Assembly (NCBI RefSeq): GCF_027921445.1
Contig: NZ_CP115667.1
Coordinates: forward strand, 868,001-932,000
Reading direction: 5' to 3'
Source of the DNA: Peptoniphilus equinus
Lineage (GTDB): Bacteria; Bacillota; Clostridia; Tissierellales; Peptoniphilaceae
Length of the DNA: 64,000 nucleotides
Of the stretch, positions 25,105 through 34,333 are shown piece after piece. A program made the translations under genes and the position numbers. The notes below the pieces were generated by a model that saw only the letters and a list, made by a program, of their open reading frames with translations, had not been told where the DNA came from and did no database searches. How positions within the stretch are numbered: the stretch's first letter is position 1; each line of letters begins with the position of its first letter.

Positions 25105-25728
25105 TCAGTCGTTGGACTGAATAATGAACCCGGCCCCTGAATGCACAGTGATAACCCCTTCTTCCATGCAGATCTCATTACTTACTCCACGCATTTCACA
25201 AGACTTTATGCTCAAGTGATCCGTTTCATACTTCATGCCGTCGGTTGAATAAGTGAGACTTTGAGTTAGGGCTACAACGCTAATGTATTGATAAGCTGAC
25301 TTTGAAAACGTGTACCGCCCCGGCTCGACATAGCGGATGGTATTGTGATCGTCCACCAGAGTCACCTTTCCCGGCCCATACTGACTCATACTAAATAGAT
25401 TCCCTAAAGTGTGATCCATGCGGGTGCCGGTTGCAGCCAAGAGCACAATGTTATCGCAGTTTTCAAAAGCAAGCGCCAGTGCTGCTTCGGTGTCGGTAAA
25501 ATTCTTCTCAGGTTTATAGGTTCTGCTTGGAATACGGTGCGCTGCAACAAAAGCTTTTCCCATGTCGTCAATGGAATCAAAATCGCCGACAATAAGATCT
25601 GGCACTAAATCTGTGCCATAAAAATTTTTAATCCCACCGTCACAGCATATCACGTAGGCATCTTCACAGTAACGACGAAGAAGATCCTTTTTGACAGCAC
25701 GTCCCCCTGAAACGACAAGTCCTTTCAT
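25105..25728 (-). CDS. thiN: Thiamine pyrophosphokinase
   Basis: 207 residues. Converts thiamine and ATP to thiamine diphosphate. Motifs: CCDGGIKNF, PDLIVGDFDSID, the KNFTDTEAAL Asp/Glu pair and LLAATGTRMDHTLGN. It overlaps rpe by 4 bases and is the last gene before the operon terminator; rsgA-rpe-thiN is a standard Firmicute order. Confidence 0.95.
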   Translation of the reverse strand: MKGLVVSGGRAVKKDLLRRYCEDAYVICCDGGIKNFYGTDLVPDLIVGDFDSIDDMGKAFVAAHRIPSRTYKPEKNFTDTEAALALAFENCDNIVLLAATGTRMDHTLGNLFSMSQYGPGKVTLVDDHNTIRYVEPGRYTFSKSAYQYISVVALTQSLTYSTDGMKYETDHLSIKSCEMRGVSNEICMEEGVITVHSGAGFIIQSND

Positions 25729-26372
25729 GGTCTCAGCTCACGAAATTGTTTCAGTGCATCCAAAGGATCGGTAGCTCCGAAGATAGCTGAGCCTGCTACA
25801 ATAATATCGGCGCCGGCATCGTAAACAGCCTGAGCATTATTCAACTTAATCCCGCCATCTACTTCCAAGAGACAGGAAGGATTCTTCTCATCAATGAGCT
25901 TTCGAACAGCCTTAATTTTATCCAAAGCCGTCGTGATAAAGGACTGACCGCCGAAACCGGGATTCACACTCATAATTAAAATCAAATCCAAATCTTGAAT
26001 CGTATAGTTCAACACATCCAGAGATTCTGCCGGATTGATGGCAATACCTGCCTTAATGCCCTTTGCTTTAATCGCTTGGAGGGTACGGCTCAGGTGGGCG
26101 GTTGTCTGTGGGTGAACCGTCAGGATATCTGCGCCGGCATCGAAAAAGACATTGATATACTGCTCCGGATGTTCAATCATGAGATGCACATCAAAGGGAA
26201 TAGTGCTAAGCTTTCGCAAATCCTTTACAATATCCGGCCCAAAGCTGATGTTAGGCACATAATTGCCATCCATAATATCCACATGGACATAATCGGCAGG
26301 TCCTTCATTTAAGACATCAAAATTCTGCTTCATGTTGGAAAAATCACATGAAAGAATGGATGGTGCTATCAT
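25725..26372 (-). CDS. rpe: Ribulose-phosphate 3-epimerase
   Basis: 215 residues, normal length. TIM barrel enzyme of the pentose phosphate pathway. Metal-site His and Asp in VHVDIMDGNYVPN and FDVHLMIEHPE, MSVNPGFGGQ for phosphate, and the second Asp in LEVDGGI are present. It overlaps rsgA and thiN by 4 bases each. Confidence 0.97.
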   Translation of the reverse strand: MIAPSILSCDFSNMKQNFDVLNEGPADYVHVDIMDGNYVPNISFGPDIVKDLRKLSTIPFDVHLMIEHPEQYINVFFDAGADILTVHPQTTAHLSRTLQAIKAKGIKAGIAINPAESLDVLNYTIQDLDLILIMSVNPGFGGQSFITTALDKIKAVRKLIDEKNPSCLLEVDGGIKLNNAQAVYDAGADIIVAGSAIFGATDPLDALKQFRELRP

Positions 26373-27223
26373 TTTCGCTCCTCATCTGATAATTCATTGT
26401 AGATTTGTAAATATGTGTCGTAGCGTTCTTCCGAAATCATCCCTGCCATAACCGCCTCTTTCACAGCACAATCCGGCTCGTGAATATGCTTACAGTCCAT
26501 AAATCGACAGCCTTCCTTGTATTTTCTAAACTCTCGGTAATAGTTGTGCAGATCGGCGGGGCCAATATCCAGCTTCATACTGGAAAAACCTGGTGTGTCA
26601 AAGATAAAGGTTGCGTCACTTCCGGAGAAAATCTCCACATGACGAGTAGTGTGCACCCCTCGCCGTGTCTTTTCCGACACCCCGCCTACTTTAATCTCCT
26701 TACCTAAGAGATTGGAGATAATAGTCGACTTGCCCGCTGCAGAGACCCCCGAGAGAGCTGTCGTTTTGCCGCGTACATATTCTCTGAGCAGATCAATGGT
26801 AAAAGTGTACTTGTAAGATATGAGGAAGGTTTTAAAGCCTGCCCCCCGATAGATTTTAAGCAGGTGTTCAGCGCTGTCCTTATCTAAGTCATATTTGTTA
26901 ATCGCAATAAGAATATCCACCTCATCTTCATAAGATGCAATAACCTTATCTACCAAGTTTAAATTATACTGAGGGTCCTTAGTTGGGATCACCACCAGCA
27001 CCTGATCTACGTTGGCAACCTGAGGACGTTTTAATACATTGTGTCGAGGAAGCACTTCAGTGATGTAGCCCAGATCATTTTCCATACGAAAGACCACATT
27101 GTCACCTACAATAGGTTTAATAGCTTCATTTCTAAAGTTGCCTCGGGCCCTGGCAGTATATTCTATGTCCTCGGAGAGTACCGTATAGAAACCGCCTGTC
27201 AGCTTTATGATTTTTCCTTCCAT
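26369..27223 (-). CDS. rsgA: Ribosome small subunit-dependent GTPase A
   Basis: 284 residues. N-terminal OB fold (about 1-70), circularly permuted GTPase with G4 NKYDL before G1 GVSAAGKSTI, and G3 DTPGF, then a C-terminal zinc motif (CRFMDCKHIHEPDC). The P-loop is GxSxAGKS where GPSGVGKS is more common; the Lys and Ser needed for nucleotide binding remain. It checks maturation of the 30S subunit. It lies 9 bases after prkC and overlaps rpe. Confidence 0.97.
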   Translation of the reverse strand: MEGKIIKLTGGFYTVLSEDIEYTARARGNFRNEAIKPIVGDNVVFRMENDLGYITEVLPRHNVLKRPQVANVDQVLVVIPTKDPQYNLNLVDKVIASYEDEVDILIAINKYDLDKDSAEHLLKIYRGAGFKTFLISYKYTFTIDLLREYVRGKTTALSGVSAAGKSTIISNLLGKEIKVGGVSEKTRRGVHTTRHVEIFSGSDATFIFDTPGFSSMKLDIGPADLHNYYREFRKYKEGCRFMDCKHIHEPDCAVKEAVMAGMISEERYDTYLQIYNELSDEERK

Positions 27224-27232
27224 AGCCTCTCC

Positions 27233-29227
27233 CTATTTAATCACTTCATCCCTAACAGTGGTACCATCAAGAATGACTTCAATCCTGTCGCCGGATTTAG
27301 CATAGTCGAGATTTTGCACAAAGTCATCCGTTAAGTTTTGATAGTCAGCCAAAGTATACTCTTTACCGTCTTTTGTGTAACGTTTGATGACAAGAGAATG
27401 TGATTCATCATCATCCGGGATATCCACGCGTACCTGGCTCATGCTCGGTCTGTCGTCCTGTGTTTCCGATTCATCGGTACTGCTTTCCGTTTGCGGTCCT
27501 TTGCTCACAAAAAGTTCAATGGTGGTACCGGCTTTTTGCACGCCTTTCGGATTGTAATCGGTCACATCCCCCACGTCGACTTTTGAAGAGTTCACTTCAG
27601 TAATTTTCACTTCAAAGCCCAGTCGTTCCAAAGTCTTTTTTGCATCATCGCCGTTGATACCCACAGTATTAACGACTTCTTCAGGTTCGGCTTCCTCTTC
27701 ACCCTTAGAAATGATCAACACAACTTTACTTCCCTTTTCCACGTCTCGACCGGCTTCCGGCTCCTGACGAATAATGAAATCTTCTTCCACTTCTGTAGAC
27801 GCTTCATTTTGAATATCGCCAATGACGAGTCCGGCACTCTTCAGTAAACTTTCAGCCTGTTCTAAATTCTTGCCAGCCAAGTTCGGCATTTCGACGGTGT
27901 TGATGATACGGTTAATGGTGACTTTCACCGTGTCACCTTGCTTTAACTGCTCGCCTGCCTTTGGTATTTGATCCAATATTTCCCTATCATCATAGTCCGA
28001 ATTCTCTTCGGTAGCGCTCACTTCAAGGACCAAACCAAGTTTTTCCAATTCAGCTTTCGCATCTTCATCAGTTTTACCAATGATTTCAGGTACTTTCACA
28101 ACTTGATCTGTCGCCGATATATCGTCGCCACTTGATTTTAAAGCATTCGGTACGACTACAATGATAAGAAAGATAAGCAAAACAGCGCACAAAATACCCA
28201 AGATACTCGGTAAAGCAGATTTTCCACGCTTAGTACTCTTTGCATTTCGAGCACTGCGTTCAACATGCTTCGCCTCCATATGACGATTGCCTCGACGCAC
28301 AACTCGTTTGTCAGTAGCGTCAAAGGCGGAAGTCCCAGCAGCAACGCCTGCATAGCGAAAGTCCGGTGAACTTTCTGTTTTAAACGAAGGATCCGTCCGT
28401 CCCAGTTGAATGGATTTAATATCTTTTAAAAGTTCACTGACATCATTGTAGCGATCATCAGGATCCTTTTGCGTCATTTTTGCCACAATAGCATCTGAGG
28501 CCGCGGAAATCCCGTGGACAATGCTTGAGGGAACCGGCATATTGCCTTGGACTTGCATAAGCGCTACCGATACAGGATTATCCGCATCAAAAGGCACGCG
28601 CCCGGTAAGCATTTCAAAGAGTACAATACCGAGGGAATAGATGTCAGAACGATGGTCAATCTTAGCCCCTCTCGCCTGTTCAGGTGAAAAATAGTGAACG
28701 GAACCCATGATGGAATTTGTCGCCGTCATCGTGGCATTATCTGCCACACGAGCAATCCCGAAATCTGTCACCTTAACAATGTAGTCCTTGGTGACCATAA
28801 TGTTTTGGCTTTTAATATCTCTGTGAATAATTCCCTTGTTGTGAGCCATGCGCAGTGCTTCAGTCATTTGAGCCAGGAAATTAAGGGCTCTTTTTTCAGG
28901 AATATGTCCTTCATCGGCAATCAGTTCTTTTAACGTTTTGCCGTCGATATATTCCATGACAATATAATGCACTTTATCGTCATCGACATCTTCTGTCCCC
29001 ACATCATAAATACTTACAATGTTCGGGTGCGAGATACTTGCCGCAGCCAGAGACTCTCGGCGAAATTTCCGTATGAAGTTGTTGTCGTCATTGTACTCTG
29101 CTTTTAGAACCTTCACGGCGACGATACGGTCCAACTTATGGTCATGAGCCTTATAGACATCCCCCATACCGCCGGTGCCAATTTTTTCTAAAATTTCGTA
29201 TCGATTTCCAAGTAATTTACTGATCAT
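27233..29227 (-). CDS. prkC: Ser/Thr protein kinase with PASTA domains
   Basis: 664 residues. Hanks-type kinase (about 10-275) with glycine loop GTGGMGDVY, catalytic HRDIKSQN and DFGIA; basic juxtamembrane stretch; one transmembrane helix near 350-372; then three PASTA repeats (VPEIIGKTDEDA, MPNLAGKNLEQAE, NTVGINGDDAKK) and an extra C-terminal segment. PASTA repeats bind muropeptides or lipid II outside the cell, linking wall state to phosphorylation inside. The matching phosphatase prpC lies 7 bases upstream. FHA protein at 16265-16702 is a possible reader. Confidence 0.97.
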   Translation of the reverse strand: MISKLLGNRYEILEKIGTGGMGDVYKAHDHKLDRIVAVKVLKAEYNDDNNFIRKFRRESLAAASISHPNIVSIYDVGTEDVDDDKVHYIVMEYIDGKTLKELIADEGHIPEKRALNFLAQMTEALRMAHNKGIIHRDIKSQNIMVTKDYIVKVTDFGIARVADNATMTATNSIMGSVHYFSPEQARGAKIDHRSDIYSLGIVLFEMLTGRVPFDADNPVSVALMQVQGNMPVPSSIVHGISAASDAIVAKMTQKDPDDRYNDVSELLKDIKSIQLGRTDPSFKTESSPDFRYAGVAAGTSAFDATDKRVVRRGNRHMEAKHVERSARNAKSTKRGKSALPSILGILCAVLLIFLIIVVVPNALKSSGDDISATDQVVKVPEIIGKTDEDAKAELEKLGLVLEVSATEENSDYDDREILDQIPKAGEQLKQGDTVKVTINRIINTVEMPNLAGKNLEQAESLLKSAGLVIGDIQNEASTEVEEDFIIRQEPEAGRDVEKGSKVVLIISKGEEEAEPEEVVNTVGINGDDAKKTLERLGFEVKITEVNSSKVDVGDVTDYNPKGVQKAGTTIELFVSKGPQTESSTDESETQDDRPSMSQVRVDIPDDDESHSLVIKRYTKDGKEYTLADYQNLTDDFVQNLDYAKSGDRIEVILDGTTVRDEVIK

Positions 29228-29234
29228 AGCCCAC

Positions 29235-29948
29235 CTACTTCAAATCTATAATAATAAAGGTTATATTGTCCAATCCGCCACTGTCCAGTGCCAATTGCAA
29301 CAGTTCGTTCGCCGCACTGTCCGAGTCTTTCTCCAAGAGAATGGAAAGAATCTCATCACCGACCATATTGCTCAGCCCGTCACTACAAAGAAGCAGTTTG
29401 TCAATAGACTGCTCTTTCCAATCGAGATGTTGCACCGCAACATTCAGCGATGCGGTGGTCCCCAATGCGCGAGTGATGATGTTTTTCTTCGGATGATTTT
29501 GGGCTTCTTCTTTGGTAATTTCTCCAATCGTCACCAAGTAATTGACATAAGAGTCATCCACAGTCAGCTGTTTAAATTCAGCACCTTTACTGTAAATACG
29601 GCTGTCGCCCACATTGGTAAAATACAGCACGTCATCTTTAACATATACAAGACTCAGGGTCGTTCCCATGCCTCGTTTGGACAAATCCGCTACAGACAGG
29701 TCGTAGACTTTTTTATTGGCTGCCTCCACTGCATTCTGGATATCACCACTTAGCTCTACAGGCTGACTAAAATCAGAACTGAGAGCTTCCTCTATGACGG
29801 TGACAGCTGTTTGTGATGCAATTTCACCGGCCAGATGACCACCCATACCGTCTGCCACAATATATAAGGGCGAATGTTCTGTAGCATAGTAATAATCTTC
29901 GTTGATTTCACGAACATTGCCTATATGATGTTTGACAACAAACTTCAT
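29235..29948 (-). CDS. prpC: PP2C-type Ser/Thr phosphatase
   Basis: 237 residues. Metal-binding motifs NEDYYY, VADGMGGHLAGE, GDSRIY, SDGLSNMV and LDNITFI are all present. It reverses PrkC phosphorylation. It overlaps rlmN by 4 bases and precedes prkC by 7, the conserved pair order. Confidence 0.97.
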   Translation of the reverse strand: MKFVVKHHIGNVREINEDYYYATEHSPLYIVADGMGGHLAGEIASQTAVTVIEEALSSDFSQPVELSGDIQNAVEAANKKVYDLSVADLSKRGMGTTLSLVYVKDDVLYFTNVGDSRIYSKGAEFKQLTVDDSYVNYLVTIGEITKEEAQNHPKKNIITRALGTTASLNVAVQHLDWKEQSIDKLLLCSDGLSNMVGDEILSILLEKDSDSAANELLQLALDSGGLDNITFIIIDLK

Positions 29949-30964
29949 AATATGCCTCCTTCAAAGTTACGGCGAAGTTGGCCGCACGATGCACTGATGT
30001 CACTGCCCAGTTCTCTACGAATGGTGACTTCAGCGCCCAATCGTTCCAATTCTTTTTTAAAGGATTGAATCGCCTCAGCCGTCGAGCGGCCCTTATCATA
30101 CTCTTCAATGGCGTTGAGTGGAATGAGATTGATGTGTGCACGGAGGCCTTTGAGCAAGCTGTATAATGCAACAGCATGGTCTCGAGTGTCATTTTCGCCG
30201 GCAATAAGAGTATATTCAAAAGTGATTCGACTGGACGTCGCTTCACTATACCTCTTAGCCGCAGCGATAAGCTCTTCCAAGTTGTACTTACGGTTAATAG
30301 GCATAATGTCCGACCTCAAGTCGTTGTAAGGTGAGTGAAGGGAAATGGCCAAAGTAATTGGGAGTCCTTCCCGAGCCAACTTATCAATACCGTCCACCAC
30401 GCCGCAAGTCGACAGCGTCATATTCCGATAACTGGTGTGATGCCCTTGCGGATGATGGAGCAGTTTTAAAAACTTAAGGACATTGTCATAATTGTCCATC
30501 GGTTCGCCACTGCCCATGAGAATCACATTACTCACCTTAATGTGATAGGCAGCTTCCACTGTATAGACTTGACGGAGCATTTCTGCCGACGTCAAATTGC
30601 GTACTAAACCTTTCTTAGTTGATGCACAAAAGACACAACCCATGCGGCATCCCACTTGGGTTGAAATACACTGTGAGTAGCCATGCTTATAATGCATCAA
30701 CACCCCTTCGATCAAGTTGCCGTCGTTCAGCTCGAAAAGAAACTTCTTAGTATCGTCCAGTTTGGATACATAGGTGCGAAAGATCTTCGCATCATCCACC
30801 CTCGGAATCTGATTGATAAAATTTTTCGGCAGATTTGAATGTTCCAAATCCACACGGCCACTCTTATTGAAAAAGGTAAAGAGCTGCTTGCCTCGAAACT
30901 TTTTTTCACCATGTGCCTCGGCATAGGCCTCCAATTCCTCCGGTGTTAAATTGTTTATGCTCAT
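29945..30964 (-). CDS. rlmN: 23S rRNA/tRNA adenine C2-methyltransferase
   Basis: 339 residues. Radical SAM enzyme with the CxxxCxxC cluster ligands in CRMGCVFC, the N-terminal basic domain, the catalytic cysteines in LSTCGVV and near GSDISASCGQLR. It methylates A2503 of 23S rRNA and A37 of some tRNAs. Overlaps rsmB by 4 bases and prpC by 4. Confidence 0.97.
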   Translation of the reverse strand: MSINNLTPEELEAYAEAHGEKKFRGKQLFTFFNKSGRVDLEHSNLPKNFINQIPRVDDAKIFRTYVSKLDDTKKFLFELNDGNLIEGVLMHYKHGYSQCISTQVGCRMGCVFCASTKKGLVRNLTSAEMLRQVYTVEAAYHIKVSNVILMGSGEPMDNYDNVLKFLKLLHHPQGHHTSYRNMTLSTCGVVDGIDKLAREGLPITLAISLHSPYNDLRSDIMPINRKYNLEELIAAAKRYSEATSSRITFEYTLIAGENDTRDHAVALYSLLKGLRAHINLIPLNAIEEYDKGRSTAEAIQSFKKELERLGAEVTIRRELGSDISASCGQLRRNFEGGIL

Positions 30965-32265
30965 CGAACACGCACCAACTTTGTCATACTAAATCCATCG
31001 GTCCCATCCCGATGCGGATAGAGTTTGTAGGTCATCGCTCCTTCAATCGGCATTACTACAAACTGTGGGTTGTCATTAAGAAATGCTTCGACGACCGCTT
31101 CATTTTCTTCAGTCGTCATCGTGCAAGTAGTGTAGAGAATTTCTCCATTTATTCTAACATATTTGGCAGCATTAGATAGTAAGCGGCTTTGAATCTTTGA
31201 TAAACCTTTAATATCTTCCGGTGTCCGATTGAATTTTATTTCCGGCTTTCTTCGAATCAGTCCAAGCCCTGAACACGGCGCATCCAATAACACAAGGTCA
31301 AAGCGATTTTTGAAATGCTCATTATAAATTTCTCCATTGCCTAAGAAGACCCTGTCGGAATTCAAACCCATGCGCTTCAAGTTGGATTTAAGGCGCTCCA
31401 CTTTATTTTTCGAGACATCGCCGCTGTAAATTTGAGCGTCAGGATAACAAAGCTGGGTGGCAATCGTCTTGCCTCCCGGTGCTGCACACATATCGAGAAC
31501 TTTCTTCGGCGGATCCGCCTTTTCCGCCACCAGCATTGAAGCTTCGTCCTGTACATAAAAATAACCTTTATTAAACAAGTCCGTTTCAAACAATCCGGCT
31601 GCTTCCGGCACACGAAGTCCAAACGCGGAACGTTGTGTCGGCTCGGTTTTAAAACCGGAGGTCGCTAACAACTTTGCCAACGCCTCCCTAGAAATTTTAT
31701 TGGTGTTCACTCGAATGCATACTTCCGGTTTCTGATTGTTGGCTCGAAGGAGCGCTTCGACAAATTCGACATCGTGATCGTTTAAAAAATATTCAACCCA
31801 CGTCACAGGATGTGAAGTTTGAATGGACAGCCGATCCACTAAAGACAAATCGTCCGTATAAAATTCTGAAGCTACAATGGCATCTTTATCTCTAACTATG
31901 GCTCGCAGCACAGCATTCGTAAATCCAACACTGCCTTTGTTGCCATAGCGTTTGGCAAGCTTGACACCTTCGTCGACCACCGCATGATCTGGCACGCCGT
32001 CTAAGAAAAACAGTTGATAGACACTCAGCATGAGGATATTGAGAATCATCGGGTGAATTTTTTTTAGTCGTAGTGAAGAATGCTTGCGAATCACATTGGT
32101 GAGAAGAAGCTTATTTTGCACCACGCCGGTTGCAATGGCAACTGTGAGGTGATAGTCAGAACTGCTCATATCACGTTTCGCTATAGCTAACTGTTCATTT
32201 AAAAAAGCGCCTTTATTTAAGACGTCGTCAATAATTAAAAGCGCTTTATGTCTGGTGTCTTTCAT
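30961..32265 (-). CDS. rsmB: 16S rRNA m5C967 methyltransferase
   Basis: 434 residues from ATG 32265, chosen because AAGGGA sits 9 bases upstream; the open frame continues 8 codons further into the previous gene. N-terminal NusB-like helical domain (about 1-140), then a Rossmann methyltransferase with DMCAAPGGKT, LLDAPCSGLGLIRRKPE (catalytic Cys) and YTTCTM (second Cys). It overlaps rlmN by 4 bases. Confidence 0.96.
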   Translation of the reverse strand: MKDTRHKALLIIDDVLNKGAFLNEQLAIAKRDMSSSDYHLTVAIATGVVQNKLLLTNVIRKHSSLRLKKIHPMILNILMLSVYQLFFLDGVPDHAVVDEGVKLAKRYGNKGSVGFTNAVLRAIVRDKDAIVASEFYTDDLSLVDRLSIQTSHPVTWVEYFLNDHDVEFVEALLRANNQKPEVCIRVNTNKISREALAKLLATSGFKTEPTQRSAFGLRVPEAAGLFETDLFNKGYFYVQDEASMLVAEKADPPKKVLDMCAAPGGKTIATQLCYPDAQIYSGDVSKNKVERLKSNLKRMGLNSDRVFLGNGEIYNEHFKNRFDLVLLDAPCSGLGLIRRKPEIKFNRTPEDIKGLSKIQSRLLSNAAKYVRINGEILYTTCTMTTEENEAVVEAFLNDNPQFVVMPIEGAMTYKLYPHRDGTDGFSMTKLVRVR

Positions 32266-32266
32266 A

Positions 32267-32941
32267 TTATCTATCCCTTGAAATAGCAAGTAGTCTGAGA
32301 AGTTGTGCGATAGCCATCACAGTCGAGGCCACATAGGTCATAGCTGCAGCTGATAACACTTGACGTGAACCGGCCAAGGCATCCCTATCCATCACATAGG
32401 CCAGCTCTTCCTGTGCACGTTTGGACGCATTGAGTTCCACAGGTAAGGTGACAATGGTAAAAAGCACAGCTATAGCGAAGAGGGCAATACCCAATTGTAC
32501 CAGCACCCGCGAGAATACCAATCCCATAATCACGAGAAAAATCCCAAAATTAGACCCGAGATTCGCTGCAGGGATGAGTAAGCTTCGTAGCCCAAGAGGT
32601 TTGTAACCTTCGCTGTGCTGAATCGCATGACCCACTTCGTGGGCGGCAATGCCTAAAGACGCTACACTGCTTCCCTGATAGACTTGCGGCGACAAATTTA
32701 GACGCCGCGTCGAAGGGTCATAGTGATCGGTGAGTGTTCCTTGAACACTTCCAATCGTCACATCGTAAAGACCGTGGCGATTTAGAATGTCGCGCGCCAC
32801 TTCTGCGCCGCTCTTTCCAGTTCGAGAATCTATTTTGCTGTACTTGGCATACGTACTTTTGACTTTAAATTGGGCCCAAAATAATAGCAGTAATGCCGGC
32901 ACGACATAGATAAAGTACGTTGAGTAATAACCGTTATACAT
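32267..32941 (-). CDS. yugP: Membrane zinc metallopeptidase (YugP-like)
   Basis: 224 residues. Zn_peptidase_2 family (PF04298): N-terminal helix, then the zinc site HEVGHAIQH near residue 100, with further hydrophobic helices (about 120-165 and 195-218). Likely acts on membrane proteins; substrates unknown. It sits between fmt (8-base overlap) and rsmB (1-base gap), a position not occupied in Bacillus subtilis but seen in Clostridia as far as I recall. Confidence 0.92.
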   Translation of the reverse strand: MYNGYYSTYFIYVVPALLLLFWAQFKVKSTYAKYSKIDSRTGKSGAEVARDILNRHGLYDVTIGSVQGTLTDHYDPSTRRLNLSPQVYQGSSVASLGIAAHEVGHAIQHSEGYKPLGLRSLLIPAANLGSNFGIFLVIMGLVFSRVLVQLGIALFAIAVLFTIVTLPVELNASKRAQEELAYVMDRDALAGSRQVLSAAAMTYVASTVMAIAQLLRLLAISRDR

Positions 32942-33848
32942 GGTTCCCTCCTATAAGCGTTTCATCCAGTTGATGACCCCGGAGAAATGCAGCGCTGTCC
33001 ATTTCTTTTTTACCGGGCATTTGAAGCCTGTCAATGACAACTGTGCCCTTTCCGGTTTGCAGTTTAAGCTCTGAAGTCAAAGTCCCTACTGGCTTATGAA
33101 TGTCCTCATCGACGTGAGCAGCAAAAAGCTTCACCCGCTTGTCCCCTAAGCTTAGGTAGGCGCCCCCGCGATGGGACAAGCCACGAATTAAATTCACAAT
33201 GGATTGGGCACCGGCAGATACATCAATACTTCCCGTTTGAGGTGTAATCTTGTCAGCATAGGTGAAATCTTCTCCTTGCGGTGTGAAATGTGCTCGACCG
33301 GCTTCTAAAGCTTCTAAAAATTCTAAAATAGCAACAGCCCCCAACTCCGAAAGTGCTTTAGTAAGCGAACGCCCGTCATGCGATGTGATGTCTAAAGTCT
33401 TGACAAGCGCCACATCCCCAGTATCCAATCCCGCGTCCATTTTCATAATACTCACACCTGTACATGTATCGCCTTGTATCAGAGCGCGTTCAATAGGTGC
33501 CGCGCCCCGCAGTTTAGGAAGCAGCGACCCATGAATGTTGAAACATCCCAAAGGTGTCAGCTCCAAAAGTGTCGGCTTTAAAATTTGACCGTAAGCCACC
33601 ACTACCATGGCATCAGCTCCAACCTGTCGAAAGACATCCAGACTTTCATCGCTGTTCACATCTTCCGGTTGATAGACATCGATGCCTAACTCCAAAGCCT
33701 TGACCTTCACCTCAGAAGGTTTTAAGGCCTTGCCACGACCTCGTCGCCGATCGACCTGGGTGACGACAAGAGCCACATCATGTTTAGATGCCAGCGCTTC
33801 AAGAGGTTGTACCGCAAACTCCGGCGTTCCCATAAAAATTAATTTCAT
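32934..33848 (-). CDS. fmt: Methionyl-tRNA formyltransferase
   Basis: 304 residues. Formyl transferase domain with the SLLPKLRGAAPIERAL motif (catalytic Asn/His/Asp region: FNIHGS, DTGD) and a C-terminal OB-like domain from about 200. It formylates initiator tRNA. Overlaps def by 4 bases; the def-fmt pair is standard. Confidence 0.97.
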   Translation of the reverse strand: MKLIFMGTPEFAVQPLEALASKHDVALVVTQVDRRRGRGKALKPSEVKVKALELGIDVYQPEDVNSDESLDVFRQVGADAMVVVAYGQILKPTLLELTPLGCFNIHGSLLPKLRGAAPIERALIQGDTCTGVSIMKMDAGLDTGDVALVKTLDITSHDGRSLTKALSELGAVAILEFLEALEAGRAHFTPQGEDFTYADKITPQTGSIDVSAGAQSIVNLIRGLSHRGGAYLSLGDKRVKLFAAHVDEDIHKPVGTLTSELKLQTGKGTVVIDRLQMPGKKEMDSAAFLRGHQLDETLIGGNHV

Positions 33849-34321
33849 TGGTCTTGTCCTGAATCATCAATATAGACGACATCTTGCGCCTTATCGGTAT
33901 AGAGAATGCCGTCCAAATGATCCATTTCATGTTGAATAATTCGAGCGACAAAATCCTCAGCTTCCAAGACGTCGTTTTCCATGGTGTCATTCATAAACTT
34001 CACTTTGACCTTTTGGAAGCGATGCACTTGACCTTGACGCCGAGGCACGCTCAGACAGCCTTCAACGCCCAACTCATCACCTTCCGATGCAATAAGCTCC
34101 GGATTGATAAGGTGAAATTTGTGACCTTCCCTGTCATCAATAACAAGCAGTCGCTTCAATTTACCCACTTGCACCGCCGCGAGGCCTACCCCGTCAGCAG
34201 CATACATGGTCTCATACATATCCTCGATAAGCTCTTTGATACGCTCGTCCACTTGCGTTACCGGACGAGAAGTCCGACGTAACATAGGATCATCATCCGT
34301 GCGAATTTTTAATATTGCCAT
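33845..34321 (-). CDS. def: Peptide deformylase
   Basis: 158 residues. Motif 1 GVGLAAVQVG, motif 2 EGCLSVP (metal Cys) and motif 3 QHEMDHLDG (two metal His and catalytic Glu). Removes the formyl group from nascent proteins. Overlaps fmt by 4 bases and follows priA by 12. Confidence 0.97.
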   Translation of the reverse strand: MAILKIRTDDDPMLRRTSRPVTQVDERIKELIEDMYETMYAADGVGLAAVQVGKLKRLLVIDDREGHKFHLINPELIASEGDELGVEGCLSVPRRQGQVHRFQKVKVKFMNDTMENDVLEAEDFVARIIQHEMDHLDGILYTDKAQDVVYIDDSGQDQ

Positions 34322-34333
34322 ACTACTCCTTTG

